The position numbers and the translations under genes were made by a program. A DNA stretch of 39,719 bases from positions 1 through 39,719 of the forward strand of contig JAHJIN010000608.1 in NCBI GenBank assembly GCA_018823415.1. Direction: 5' to 3'. Shown in pieces: positions 8,713 to 17,632 of the stretch. A model generated the notes under the pieces. It was not told the origin of the DNA. It ran no database searches and was given only the letters and a program-made list of their open reading frames with translations. Each line of letters begins with the position of its first letter. Within the stretch, counting starts at the first letter, position 1. The stretch comes from Chloroflexota bacterium. GTDB lineage: Bacteria > Chloroflexota > JAHJIN01.

Positions 8713-9471
8713 ATGAAGCGTGGACGTATCCTCATCATCCTGGGCATCTTGTTGGGGGTCATCACCTTTGCCGGTGTGTTCTTTGTGCTCTCGCAGCCCA
8801 AGGGAGAAGAACAAAAGGTCGAAACGGTTGATCTGGTAGTCGCACTCCAGGAAATTCCCGAGCGTAGCCAGATCCAGGGTACCTGGGTGGGGCTGCGCGG
8901 CTTTGCCCTGGGATCAGACCCGCCGGGTGCGATGCGGCGCATGGATGACGTGATCGGCAAGACCACCATCAACCGCGTGTATGAAGGGATGCCCATCCTG
9001 GACGTGAACCTGGCTATCACGGCCACGCTGTATGGCGTGCCCTATTTGCTGCCAGATGGCATGGTGGGCGTGGCCTTTCCTATCGCGGATATCAGTGGTG
9101 TGGCCGGGGCCATTCGGGCCGGCGACACTGTAGACCTGCTGATCTCGATGGATGTGTCTCCCCAGGAAGGCGAGACCGGCGGCCGGCGAACCACCCAGTT
9201 GACGCTCCAGGACCTGACTGTCTTGCACGTGGGCCAGTGGGTGGCGGCCGGCGGCGAGGTCGAACAGGGTGGCGCGGCCGTGCTGATCTTTCAGGTCACT
9301 CGCCAAGACGCCTTGATCCTCAAGTGGGTCCGGGAGAACGGTACTGTGGATCTGGCCTTGAGACCGGCGACAGACCACAACATCATTGACCTGGGCACCA
9401 TCGAAGCGGTGCATGTCGACTTTATCATTGAGGCCTACGATCTCCCGCGGCCCCCCGTGGTGGCCGAATAA
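8713..9471 (+). CDS. cpaB: Flp pilus assembly protein CpaB/RcpC
   Basis: A 252-residue CpaB/RcpC-type protein, a membrane-anchored factor of Tad pilus assembly. Residues 6-26 form one membrane helix; residues of about 39-103 are a SAF-like domain (VDLVVALQEIPERSQI to GMPILDVNLA); then comes the RcpC/CpaB segment with VAFPIADISGVAGAIRAGDTVDLLI. In diderms this protein works near the secretin. No secretin is present here, as expected for an organism with one membrane, so it presumably acts on the outer face of the cytoplasmic membrane. AAGGAGG lies five bases before ATG 8713. It is the first gene of the motor operon and is followed after 22 bases by the CpaE-like gene. Confidence 0.9.
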   Translation: MKRGRILIILGILLGVITFAGVFFVLSQPKGEEQKVETVDLVVALQEIPERSQIQGTWVGLRGFALGSDPPGAMRRMDDVIGKTTINRVYEGMPILDVNLAITATLYGVPYLLPDGMVGVAFPIADISGVAGAIRAGDTVDLLISMDVSPQEGETGGRRTTQLTLQDLTVLHVGQWVAAGGEVEQGGAAVLIFQVTRQDALILKWVRENGTVDLALRPATDHNIIDLGTIEAVHVDFIIEAYDLPRPPVVAE

Positions 9472-9493
9472 TCGTGGCGTGAGAGAGAATACC

Positions 9494-10777
9494 ATGTCTC
9501 AGCCCCAATCCCCGGCCGCGAATGCCATCCAGATACTCATTGTGGATGATGTCAACGAAACCCGGGAAAGTTTAAGCAAACTGTTATACTTTGAAAAAGA
9601 CATCCAGGTCATTGGCACCGCGCTCAATGGCCGAGAGGCCATTGAGGCCGTCAAAGAGCTCGAACCCGACATCGTCCTCATGGATATCAACATGCCGGAC
9701 ATGGATGGGATCAAGGCCGCCGAGATCATCACGGCCCAGGCCCCTCACGTCCAGATCATTATGATGTCGGTACAGGGCGAGGCCGACTATTTGCGCCGAT
9801 CCATGTTGGCCGGGGCCCGCGACTTTTTGATCAAACCCTTTAGCGGCGACGATCTGGTCAACACCATCCACCGGGTCTATGAAATGGGGGCCACCCGGCG
9901 CGTGGCGGCACCGGCTCCTGCTGCTGCAACCGCTGCCACGCCCGTTGTACCAGCCCCGGGCCGGCAGGGCGGCCAGATCATCGCGCTGTTCAGCCCTCAG
10001 GGTGGTATTGGCTGCACCACTCTGGCAACCAATCTGGCCATCGCCGCCAAGACCAACTCGAACAAGCGCGTCGCGTTGGTAGATTGCAACCTGCAATTTG
10101 GCGATGTGGGCATTTTTTTGAACATGCAATCTGGCAAGACCATCGTGGACCTGGTAACCATGATCGACGACCTGGACGCCGAACTGGTAGAAGATATGCT
10201 GCTACCGCACTCGTCCGGTGTTCGTGTGCTGTTGGCCCCGCTGCGTCCCGAAATGGCCGATCTGGTGACGGCCGATCACTTGCGTCGCATCCTGGGTACC
10301 TTGCGTCAGTCTTATGACCTGATCTTTGTGGATACGTGGCCGTTTCTACACGAGATCACGCTGACCGTGATGGACATGTGTGATCGGTTGTTATTGGTCC
10401 TGAGTCCCGAGATCCCTCCCGTCAAAAATGCCAAACTGTTTTTTGAAGTGATGGAAGCGATGCAATACCCGGCTGACCGCGTGATGCTGGTGTTAAACCG
10501 CGTAGACAGCCGGGGCGGTATCAGTCCTCGCGACATCGAAATGAGCATTCAGCATCCGCTCAGCGCCCAGATCGTGGCCGATTGGCGGCTGGCTACGTAT
10601 GCCGTGAACCACGGCGTGCCTTTTGTGATCAGCCACCGCGAATCTGCCCTGGCGCGGTCTGTGACGGAACTGGCGTATCTGTTCCTGGTCGAGCCGGCAG
10701 TGCCCGAACCCGCGTCCCCCGAGGCCCCCGCGGCCGAAGCTGCTCGCCCAGGCCTGCGGTGGTTCAATCGCGCCTGA
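9494..10777 (+). CDS. cpaE: CpaE/TadZ-like pilus localisation protein: receiver domain plus atypical MinD/ParA-type ATPase
   Basis: A 427-residue protein. Residues 10-130 are a response-regulator receiver with a standard phosphoacceptor (D64 in VLMDINMPDMDG) and a conserved KPF (about 114-116). An Ala/Pro linker (137-157) leads to a MinD/ParA-like domain. CpaE/TadZ proteins place the Tad machine at a site in the cell. The Walker A is deviant: SPQGGIGCTT (167-176) has Gln and Cys where the two MinD-type lysines would be. That fits the atypical ATPases described for TadZ, and hydrolysis may be lost. The N-terminal receiver keeps its Asp and could respond to an unlinked kinase. ATG 9494 is chosen over an upstream in-frame start that would overlap cpaB; GAGAGAG precedes it. 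Confidence 0.88.
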   Translation: MSQPQSPAANAIQILIVDDVNETRESLSKLLYFEKDIQVIGTALNGREAIEAVKELEPDIVLMDINMPDMDGIKAAEIITAQAPHVQIIMMSVQGEADYLRRSMLAGARDFLIKPFSGDDLVNTIHRVYEMGATRRVAAPAPAAATAATPVVPAPGRQGGQIIALFSPQGGIGCTTLATNLAIAAKTNSNKRVALVDCNLQFGDVGIFLNMQSGKTIVDLVTMIDDLDAELVEDMLLPHSSGVRVLLAPLRPEMADLVTADHLRRILGTLRQSYDLIFVDTWPFLHEITLTVMDMCDRLLLVLSPEIPPVKNAKLFFEVMEAMQYPADRVMLVLNRVDSRGGISPRDIEMSIQHPLSAQIVADWRLATYAVNHGVPFVISHRESALARSVTELAYLFLVEPAVPEPASPEAPAAEAARPGLRWFNRA

Positions 10778-10818
10778 GCCGGCTGGCCTGGGTATTTCTG
10801 TTCTAAAGGAGGCTCGCT

Positions 10819-12198
10819 ATGTCACTCCTCAAACGCATCGAAGGCGTTAAACCCAAAGCAGATGGTGGTGCACCCCCCAGCAGTAGTGGGGGCACCGGTC
10901 TGACGTTCAAGCGCCCCGTGTTGGCCCCGGCCCGCGATACGTACTTTGATCTCAAATCGCGCGTGCAAAACCGGCTCATTGCCGAGCTGGATCCCAAGAT
11001 GGATCTCTCGCGCACCGACGAGGTGCGTCGCAACATCCAAGAGATGTTTGACAGCATCTTGGAGCAAGAAAATCTCACGCTCAGTCGCACCGAGCGCTAT
11101 CGACTCTTTGAGCAAATCGTCGCCGAGATCCTGGGGCTGGGGCCTATTGAGCCCTTGCTCAAGGATGAAAGCATCACAGAAATCATGGTCAATGGCCCCA
11201 ACCAGGTGTACATTGAACAAAAGGGGCGCCTGCACCGTACCGACATTACCTTTGAGAGCGACGAACACGTGATGCGGATCATTGACCGCATCATCTCGCC
11301 CCTGGGCCGGCGCTGCGATGAGAGCCAGCCCTATGTAGACGCCCGATTGCAGGATGGTTCCCGCGTCAACGCCATCATCCCGCCCCTCTCATTGGTGGGA
11401 CCGGTCATCACCATCCGCAAGTTTTCCAAAACGCCGCTGACCATCGAAGACCTGGTGCGTTTTGGCACCTTGACTGCCGAATTGGTCGAGTTCCTCAGGG
11501 CGTGTGTGGAATCTCGGCTAAACGTGGTGGTTTCTGGTGGCACCGGCTCTGGCAAGACCACGTTGCTCAATGTCCTGTCCTCGTTCATCCCCAACGACGA
11601 GCGCATCGTCACTATTGAGAACGCCGCCGAGTTGCAGCTCAGACAGGAACACGTGGTGACGCTGGAATCACGACCGGCCAACATCGAGGGCAAGGGCGAA
11701 GTCCCCATCCGAGACCTGGTGATCAACAGCTTGCGCATGCGTCCCGACCGCATCATCGTGGGCGAGTGCCGTGGCCCCGAGGCCCTGGACATGTTGCAGG
11801 CCATGAACACCGGCCACGATGGCAGCATGACCACTGCTCACTCGAACAGCCCTCGCGATACCCTGGCCCGCCTGGAAACCATGGTGCTCATGGCCGGGTA
11901 CGACCTGCCCATGCGCGCCATCCGCGAGCAAATCTCGCGTGCTATTGACGTGATCGTCCATGAGGAACGGTTCCGCGATGGCACGCGCAAGGTGGTCAAC
12001 GTGACCGAGGTGCAGGGGATGGAAGGCGACGTGATCGTGTTGCAAGACGTCTTTCGCTTTGAGCAGGCTGGCATAGAAGATGGCCGTATCCTGGGCCGCA
12101 TCCAGCCCACCGGCATCCGGCCCAAGTTCATGGAGCAGATCGAGGGCGCCAACATCTACTTGCCACCCGACATCTTTGGCTTCCACGGCCGGCTCTAG
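10819..12198 (+). CDS. cpaF: Tad pilus assembly ATPase CpaF/TadA
   Basis: A 459-residue type II/IV secretion ATPase, the motor of the Tad pilus. Residues 1-100 are the CpaF N-terminal region; residues of about 105-235 are the N-domain (EIMVNGPNQVYIEQKGRLHR, then DARLQDGSRVNAIIPP). The Walker A is GGTGSGKTT (240-248), the Walker B-like stretch is RIIVGECRG (311-319), and the His box is TGHDGSMTTAHSNS (331-344). All motifs needed for hydrolysis are present. AAAGGAGG precedes ATG 10819. It lies between cpaE and the two inner-membrane platform genes, the usual Tad order. A second, shorter homologue lies at 27131. Confidence 0.96.
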   Translation: MSLLKRIEGVKPKADGGAPPSSSGGTGLTFKRPVLAPARDTYFDLKSRVQNRLIAELDPKMDLSRTDEVRRNIQEMFDSILEQENLTLSRTERYRLFEQIVAEILGLGPIEPLLKDESITEIMVNGPNQVYIEQKGRLHRTDITFESDEHVMRIIDRIISPLGRRCDESQPYVDARLQDGSRVNAIIPPLSLVGPVITIRKFSKTPLTIEDLVRFGTLTAELVEFLRACVESRLNVVVSGGTGSGKTTLLNVLSSFIPNDERIVTIENAAELQLRQEHVVTLESRPANIEGKGEVPIRDLVINSLRMRPDRIIVGECRGPEALDMLQAMNTGHDGSMTTAHSNSPRDTLARLETMVLMAGYDLPMRAIREQISRAIDVIVHEERFRDGTRKVVNVTEVQGMEGDVIVLQDVFRFEQAGIEDGRILGRIQPTGIRPKFMEQIEGANIYLPPDIFGFHGRL

Positions 12199-12213
12199 CA
12201 GGAGGGACCTATC

Positions 12214-13182
12214 ATGAACTTTGACCCGGTGACAATCGTGGTCGCTGCGGCCGCGGCGCTGTCGGTGATCCTGCTCATGGCTGGAATCGGCGGGGCCTTG
12301 TCACGCGGCGGCGACACCATCGAATCGCGCCTGGACAAATACGCTTCTCGCCAGGGGCATGCCAGCGAATCCGCCCGTGCGGCACAATCCACCACGCAAA
12401 TGATGGCTCAAATCGACAAACGCATCGCCAAGCAAGGGTTTGCCACCAGTCTAGGCCAGGAAATTGCGCGGGCGAATCTCAAAATCACCGTAACCGAATT
12501 CTTTTTGCTCTCGGGCGGCGCCACCATCGTGGGCGCGCTGGCTGGCTATTTGCTGACGCGCGAGCTCCTGGTGGCGGTGGGTGCGGCCCTGGTGGGGTTG
12601 GTCTTGCCGCGCCTGATATTGCGCCAGCGCAAGACGGCGCGGCTCCATGCCTTTGAGGATCAATTGGGCGATACCATCACCCTGATGGCCAACTCGCTGC
12701 GCTCTGGGTATAGCATATTGCAGTCCATGGAAATGGTCTCCAAAGAGGCCGGCCCGCCCGTGTCCGTAGAATTCGCCCGCGTGGTACGCGAGATCGGGCT
12801 GGGGCTGCCCCAGCAAGAGGCCCTGGACAATCTGCTCCGGCGCATCGAGAGCGCCGACCTGGACCTGACCGTGACGGCCATCAACGTGCAACGTGAGGTG
12901 GGCGGTAACCTGGCCAAGATCCTGGATACCATCGGGCATACCATCCGCGAGCGAGTGCGCATCAAGGGCGAGATTCGAGTGCTCACCTCGCAGCAGCGCC
13001 TGAGCATGTATATCATCATTGCCCTGCCCTTTTTCCTCTCGGGCGTGATCTATATGATCAACCCTGCTTACATGGGCAAGCTGTTCGAGCCCGGCCCCAT
13101 CTTGTGTTTGCCCGGCTGTGCCCTGTTCATGATCTTTATCGGCTATTTGGTCATTCGCAAGATCGTCAACATTGACGTGTAA
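12214..13182 (+). CDS. tadB: Tad pilus inner-membrane platform protein TadB
   Basis: A 322-residue T2SSF-type membrane protein that forms the platform with TadC and couples to the CpaF motor. Membrane helices are seen near the N-terminus (about 5-27), at about 90-135 as a pair, and at the C-terminus (about 265-318). The T2SSF cytoplasmic domain lies between (LGDTITLMANSLRSGYSIL, then VGGNLAKILDTIGHTIRERVRIKGEIRVLT). CAGGAGGG precedes ATG 12214, which starts 15 bases after cpaF. Confidence 0.94.
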   Translation: MNFDPVTIVVAAAAALSVILLMAGIGGALSRGGDTIESRLDKYASRQGHASESARAAQSTTQMMAQIDKRIAKQGFATSLGQEIARANLKITVTEFFLLSGGATIVGALAGYLLTRELLVAVGAALVGLVLPRLILRQRKTARLHAFEDQLGDTITLMANSLRSGYSILQSMEMVSKEAGPPVSVEFARVVREIGLGLPQQEALDNLLRRIESADLDLTVTAINVQREVGGNLAKILDTIGHTIRERVRIKGEIRVLTSQQRLSMYIIIALPFFLSGVIYMINPAYMGKLFEPGPILCLPGCALFMIFIGYLVIRKIVNIDV

Positions 13183-13218
13183 CGCTGGCGCCATTGGCAT
13201 CATGAGGAGGTGATCAAC

Positions 13219-14157
13219 ATGGATCTATTGGCTGTGGCCCTGGCCGGTTCGGCGGCCTTGACCGTGCTCATGATCGTGTTGGGCATTGCGCTGCCCAGCC
13301 GGCAGGAAAACCCCATCCAGAGCCGGTTGGGTCAATATGCCACCCGGCCCCGCACGCTGGAAGAAATGGAACTGGAACAGCCCTTCCTGGATCGGGTCGT
13401 CAAGCCCATTGTTGGCTGGCTGGCTCGCATTATCATGCGTTATACGCCCCAACGCAGCATCGAAAATACCCGGCATAACCTGATCCTGGCGGGTAATCCC
13501 AACAACTGGCAAGCCAGCGACTTTATGGGTCTCAAGGGCCTGTTTGCGCTGATCCTGGGCGCCGTAGTAACAGTGTTGCTCTTTTTATACCAGGGCGATT
13601 TGCTCTGGACGATTGGCGGTGGCCTGATCGGCGCCGGGCTGGGCTATTATCTGCCCACATTGTGGCTGTCGAGCAAGATCAGTTCCCGCAAAACCGCGAT
13701 CACCAAGGCCCTGCCCGATGCCTTGGACTTGCTGTGCATCTGTGTGGAGGCCGGCCTGGGCTTTGATGCTGCCATGTCCAAGGTCACCGAAAAGTGGGAC
13801 AATGACCTGGCCCGCGAGTTTGGGCGCGTCATCGCCGAGGTGCGCGTGGGCAAGCTGCGCCGCGAGGCATTGCGCGACATGGTGACCCGCACTGAGGTGC
13901 CAGACGTGAGCAACTTTATCGCCGCCATCATCCAGGCCGAACAATTGGGCGTGAGCATTGGGCGTGTCTTGCAGATCCAGGCCGACCAGATGCGAGTCAA
14001 GCGTCGCCAACGAGCCGAAGAACAGGCCCAGCAAGCCGCCGTCAAGATGTTGTTCCCCATGATCTTCTTGATCCTCCCGTCGATTTTTGTCGTGATCCTG
14101 GGGCCGTCTGTGCCCATTATCCTGGAAGCGCTCCAGTTTGGGGTGTTTTCGTTCTAG
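13219..14157 (+). CDS. tadC: Tad pilus inner-membrane platform protein TadC
   Basis: A 312-residue T2SSF-type protein and partner of TadB. It has an N-terminal helix, a helix pair at about 100-145, the cytoplasmic domain (KALPDALDLLCICVEAGLGFDAAMSKV, then AEQLGVSIGRVLQIQADQMRVKRRQRAEEQAQQAAVKM in split blocks) and C-terminal helices. The start at ATG 13219 is chosen over GTG 13210 because the ribosome site GAGGAGGTGA (13204-13213) would otherwise overlap the start. It is the last Tad gene of the motor operon. No prepilin peptidase (TadV/CpaA) or Flp pilin follows; they must be elsewhere if the pilus is functional. Confidence 0.94.
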   Translation: MDLLAVALAGSAALTVLMIVLGIALPSRQENPIQSRLGQYATRPRTLEEMELEQPFLDRVVKPIVGWLARIIMRYTPQRSIENTRHNLILAGNPNNWQASDFMGLKGLFALILGAVVTVLLFLYQGDLLWTIGGGLIGAGLGYYLPTLWLSSKISSRKTAITKALPDALDLLCICVEAGLGFDAAMSKVTEKWDNDLAREFGRVIAEVRVGKLRREALRDMVTRTEVPDVSNFIAAIIQAEQLGVSIGRVLQIQADQMRVKRRQRAEEQAQQAAVKMLFPMIFLILPSIFVVILGPSVPIILEALQFGVFSF

Positions 14158-14175
14158 CTCGGCGGCTGGGGACCC

Positions 14176-14910
14176 ATGTCTGACCTGCGCAATTCCTGGC
14201 GACACATTTCGTCTGTGGTGCTGGATCTGCTCTATCCCCCGCGTTGTGTTGGTTGCGATACGCGGGGGCAGTGGTTTTGCGAGGGCTGCGTGCAGCAATT
14301 GACCCGGCCTCAGCCGCCCATGTGCGAATTGTGCGGCAATCCCCTCCCCACAGCGGCCCGGCCAGCGAGTCCCCGGCTGTGTGCTCGCTGCCAGGCCCAT
14401 CGCCCGGGCTTTAATGGGCTGCACTTTGTGGCCTATTTTGAAGGCCCGCTGCGCCAGGCCGTCCATCGACTCAAGTATCAAGGCTGCTGGGCCGCAGCCA
14501 GGCCGCTGGGCCAATTGATGGCCGCAACCTGCCAGGAAAACGCCGTGTCCGGTGACCTGTTGATCCCGGTGCCCCTCCATGCCCGTCGGCAGCGCGAGCG
14601 TGGCTATAACCAGGCGGCCCTGCTCGCTCAGGCCGTGGGCCAGTTAACAGGCATGCCGGTCTACCCAGCAGCCCTGGTTCGCCAGCGTGCCACTCAATCT
14701 CAGGTCCAACTGAACGCCCAGGAGCGCCAGGGCAACGTGCGGGGAGCCTTTTCGGTGGCCCCCGCCGCGCCAGCGCAACTCTCGGGCCGCACTGTAGTGC
14801 TGGTGGACGATGTGTGTACCACCGGTGCCACTCTGGACGCCTGCGCGACGGTGTTGCGGCAGGCCGGTGCCACCTCGGTGTGGGCCTTGACCCTGGGGCG
14901 TGAGCGATGA
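14176..14910 (+). CDS. ComF family phosphoribosyltransferase-like protein
   Basis: A 244-residue ComF-type protein. Two zinc-ribbon-like cysteine pairs come first (C24, C27, C35, C38 and C50, C53, C69, C72). A type I phosphoribosyltransferase fold follows, with PVPLHARRQRERGYNQA (131-147) and the PRPP loop VVLVDDVCTTGAT (207-219). In competent bacteria ComFC has a role in DNA uptake, and Tad/type IV pilus loci sometimes carry it nearby; here it starts 19 bases after tadC. It could instead belong with the four genes that follow: its stop overlaps the next start by four bases (ATGA). The role here is therefore open between DNA uptake and an unknown pathway. Confidence 0.88.
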   Translation: MSDLRNSWRHISSVVLDLLYPPRCVGCDTRGQWFCEGCVQQLTRPQPPMCELCGNPLPTAARPASPRLCARCQAHRPGFNGLHFVAYFEGPLRQAVHRLKYQGCWAAARPLGQLMAATCQENAVSGDLLIPVPLHARRQRERGYNQAALLAQAVGQLTGMPVYPAALVRQRATQSQVQLNAQERQGNVRGAFSVAPAAPAQLSGRTVVLVDDVCTTGATLDACATVLRQAGATSVWALTLGRER

Positions 14911-15797
14911 ACGCGCGACTCGTCATTGACCAGGCTGGCCGCTACCTGGTCCAGACCCAGGATGCCACCGGCGGGTGGGGGTATCACCAGGACCAGGTCG
15001 CCTTTGTGGAACCCACCGCGCTGACCGTGCTGGCCCTGGCGGATCGCGCCGAGTGGACGGCCATGCGTGAGGCCGGCGTGGCGTGGCTGATGGCGAACCA
15101 GCTTGCTGACGGCGGTTGGGGTGTGACCCCTGCCGACCCGGAAGGCTGCTGGGCCACGGCCTGGGCCGTCTGGGCGTTGGCCGATTCTGCCGTCCCGGCG
15201 ACGACTGCGGCTGTGGCGCGGGGAATCGACTGGTGGCGCCACTGGCAGCCCTGGGTGGGCGAACCCGGCCAGGAACGCGATGAGGCCCTCTGGATCGACC
15301 CCACGGTGGCCGGCTGGCCCTGGAGCCCGGGTGGCGCGTCGTGGGTCGAGCCTACGGCCCTGGGCATCATGGCCATGTGCGTCACCGGCCAGCGCCAGGA
15401 CCCTCGCGTAATCGAGGGTTTGCAATACCTCCGGGATCGTGCCTGCGCCGGGGGCGGGTGGAACGTGGGCAACCCCTACATGCTGGGTCAAAACATCCCG
15501 GTCGCCACGTCTCCCACCACCCTGGCCCTGCTGGCCCTGCACGCGGCCGAGTCGCCAGATACCGAGGCGCTGGAGCGTGACGGCCTCATCGTGTTGACTG
15601 ATCTGGTGCAGCAGGCTATCACCCCCTCGAACCTGGCCTGGGGCCTGTGGGGCCTGCACGCTCGCGAGCAACCACTGCCCCAAACGGCGATAGACCGGCT
15701 CGTTGCACACCAGGACGCCGATGGCGGTTGGCGGCACAGCCCCTACCTGACGGCGCTGGCGATCCTGGCTTTGCGCGGATCGGAGCCAGAGCCATGA
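14907..15797 (+). CDS. Prenyltransferase/squalene-oxidase repeat (terpene cyclase-like alpha/alpha barrel) protein
   Basis: A 296-residue all-helical repeat protein of the squalene/hopene cyclase and prenyltransferase-beta fold. QW-type turns recur: QDATGGWG (18-25), ADGGWGVTP (67-75), AGGGWNVGN (181-189) and QDADGGWRHS near the end. Full squalene-hopene cyclases are roughly twice this length, and I see no clear DXDD cyclase acid motif, so catalysis as a terpene cyclase is doubtful. It lacks a signal peptide and is probably cytoplasmic. Its start overlaps the ComF-like stop and its stop overlaps the DUF362 start (both ATGA), so translation is coupled. It could be a binding or scaffold protein. 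The fold is fairly sure, the function unknown. Confidence 0.78.
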   Translation: MNARLVIDQAGRYLVQTQDATGGWGYHQDQVAFVEPTALTVLALADRAEWTAMREAGVAWLMANQLADGGWGVTPADPEGCWATAWAVWALADSAVPATTAAVARGIDWWRHWQPWVGEPGQERDEALWIDPTVAGWPWSPGGASWVEPTALGIMAMCVTGQRQDPRVIEGLQYLRDRACAGGGWNVGNPYMLGQNIPVATSPTTLALLALHAAESPDTEALERDGLIVLTDLVQQAITPSNLAWGLWGLHAREQPLPQTAIDRLVAHQDADGGWRHSPYLTALAILALRGSEPEP

Positions 15798-16882
15798 ACG
15801 TGCGTCTCAGCCGCCGGACCCTGTTGCGCCTGGGTTTGGTAGGCGGCATCCTCCTGGGCCTGGAATTCGTGCGGCGCCAGACCGAGCCGGTGGGCCTGGA
15901 CAATTGGCTACGTTGGAACCTGCGGGGCCGTACCGCCTGGCTGCTGGGCCAGTCCACACCGGTGGCCGTCACAGCCTGCCCCACCTATCAGGACGTGACC
16001 GCCAGCCTGACCGACGCCTGCGACCTGTTGCGTGACGAACTGCCGCCCATCCAGGGCCGGACCGTCGTGATCAAAACCAACCTGGTGGACGTATTGCCCG
16101 ATCGGCCTACCTGCACCAACCCGGCCGTGATCGAGGCGCTGGTGGCCTGGTGCCAGGCCAGCGGCGCCCGGCGCGTGGTGGTGGCCGATGGGTCAGCCTT
16201 TCAGCGCGACGCCGAGGCCCTGGTGGAGGCATCGGGCCTGGGGGCCGTGCTGCGTCGGCGCGACGTGACTTTTGTCGATTTGAACCTGGACGAACTGGTG
16301 CGCACCCCGCTGCCGGGCCATTACACCCCCCTGGGCCAGTTGTTGTTGCCGCGCACCGTGGTGGAGGCCGACCTGCTCATCTCGGCGCCCAAGATGAAAT
16401 GTCATCATTGGACCGGCGTATCCCTGAGCATCAAGAACCTGGTCGGCGTGGTGCCCGGAGCCAAATACGGCTGGCCCAAGAACATTGTGCACTTGCACAA
16501 CATCCACCTGTCTGTGCTGGATCTCTACGAGGCGCTTCGGCCCGGGCTGGCCGTAGTAGACGGTGTGGTGGGTCTGGAAGGCGACGGGCCGTTGATGGGC
16601 ACTGCTCGGCCCACCGGCGTATTGGTCATGGGCGTCGATGGCGTGGCCGTGGACGCTGTGAGTACGCGGATCATGGGCCTGGATCCGGCCCTCATCCCGC
16701 ACCTGTACCTGGCCGACTGGACGGGCCTGGGCGCCCTGGAGGCGCGGCGCATCGACGTGCGCGGCTTGCCCATTGACCGGGTACGGCAACCCTATGAGCC
16801 CCCCCCGAACATGCGCGAACTCGGCGCTGCCGCCGCCGCGCTCACCAACCTCCGGCTCGCCAGGCACATACGAGGTACGTAA
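15794..16882 (+). CDS. DUF362 domain protein with Tat-type signal
   Basis: A 362-residue DUF362 protein. The N-terminus SRRTLLRLGLVGG (6-18) fits a twin-arginine signal followed by a hydrophobic core, so export in folded form is likely. The body has the family's landmarks: VIKTNLVD, the ARRVVVADGSAF stretch, KMKCHHWTGVSLSIKNLVG, and HLHNIHLSVLDLYEALRP. DUF362 proteins often occur with ferredoxin domains; none is fused here and no CxxCxxC cluster is seen. The ATG at 15794 is chosen over an upstream frame extension because it gives the 4-base overlap and the Tat signal. The function is not established for the family. Confidence 0.85.
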   Translation: MNVRLSRRTLLRLGLVGGILLGLEFVRRQTEPVGLDNWLRWNLRGRTAWLLGQSTPVAVTACPTYQDVTASLTDACDLLRDELPPIQGRTVVIKTNLVDVLPDRPTCTNPAVIEALVAWCQASGARRVVVADGSAFQRDAEALVEASGLGAVLRRRDVTFVDLNLDELVRTPLPGHYTPLGQLLLPRTVVEADLLISAPKMKCHHWTGVSLSIKNLVGVVPGAKYGWPKNIVHLHNIHLSVLDLYEALRPGLAVVDGVVGLEGDGPLMGTARPTGVLVMGVDGVAVDAVSTRIMGLDPALIPHLYLADWTGLGALEARRIDVRGLPIDRVRQPYEPPPNMRELGAAAAALTNLRLARHIRGT

Positions 16883-17632
16883 ATGGCCGAGAACATGGAT
16901 CTATTTGGTGCCTTTCAAACCGCGTTGGACACAGACGAGCCGGCACTGCCGTTAGAGACCCTGCTCGAGCGGCTGCAGGACCCAGATGCCCAGGTGCGAG
17001 GGCGTGCCGCCATGTCATTAGGTATTCGCGGGGACCGGAGCGCGACCCGGGACCTCATCGAGCGGCTCAGGGATCAGAATGCCCGGGTGCGTTGGCACAC
17101 CGCCTATGCCCTGGGCCGCCTGGGCGACCGCATGGCGACCCCGGCGCTCATCTCGCTGGTGCACAACGAGTCGGACCCTGGTGTGCGTGGTCGGGCCGCC
17201 GAAGCACTGGGCATGATCGGCGATCCCCGGGCCATCCCCGTCCTGGTCAACCTGCTCCAGGACCGCGACCACAGCGTGCGCTGGCGTGCGGCTGATGCGC
17301 TGAACAGCGTCGGCGGCGCTACTGTGGTGGCGGCTGTCATCACTGCGCTTCAGGACCCCGATCCCGGCGTGCGCTGGCGCGCGGCAGCTATCCTGGGCAA
17401 GCTGGGCGACCGCCAGAGCGTCCTGCCGCTCATCCAGATGCTCCGCGACGAAAACCCCAGCGTGCGCGGCTGGGCCATCGAGGCCCTGGGCTTTTTGGGC
17501 GACAAGCGCGCCCTCCCCGTTCTGGAAATGCTGCGCCACGACGAGTCGCGCGCGCCGTACCTGGGCAAAATCGCTGACCTGGCCTGGGTGGCGATCCGGC
17601 GCATCCGCAGCGACAACCCGGGATCATCATGA
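16883..17632 (+). CDS. HEAT-repeat protein (PBS-lyase-like repeats)
   Basis: A 249-residue protein made almost wholly of about six or seven 31-residue HEAT-like repeats, each with the pattern D(P/Q/E)-x-(P/A/S)-x-VR-x-xAAxALGxxGD. Examples are DAQVRGRAAMSLGIRGD, NARVRWHTAYALGRLGD and DPGVRWRAAAILGKLGD. Such repeats serve as protein-binding scaffolds; the phycobilin lyase link is only by sequence family. There is no signal peptide. It begins directly after the DUF362 stop, and its own stop overlaps the next start by four bases. It may bridge other products of this operon. Confidence 0.9.
   Translation: MAENMDLFGAFQTALDTDEPALPLETLLERLQDPDAQVRGRAAMSLGIRGDRSATRDLIERLRDQNARVRWHTAYALGRLGDRMATPALISLVHNESDPGVRGRAAEALGMIGDPRAIPVLVNLLQDRDHSVRWRAADALNSVGGATVVAAVITALQDPDPGVRWRAAAILGKLGDRQSVLPLIQMLRDENPSVRGWAIEALGFLGDKRALPVLEMLRHDESRAPYLGKIADLAWVAIRRIRSDNPGSS

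Noticed and set aside
15647..15793. Extended start for the DUF362 gene
   Set aside because: The extension overlaps the upstream gene in another frame and would bury the Tat-type signal; the ATG at 15794 gives the usual four-base overlap.
14907..15797. Squalene-hopene cyclase
   Set aside because: About half the usual length and no clear DXDD acid motif; only the repeat fold can be claimed.
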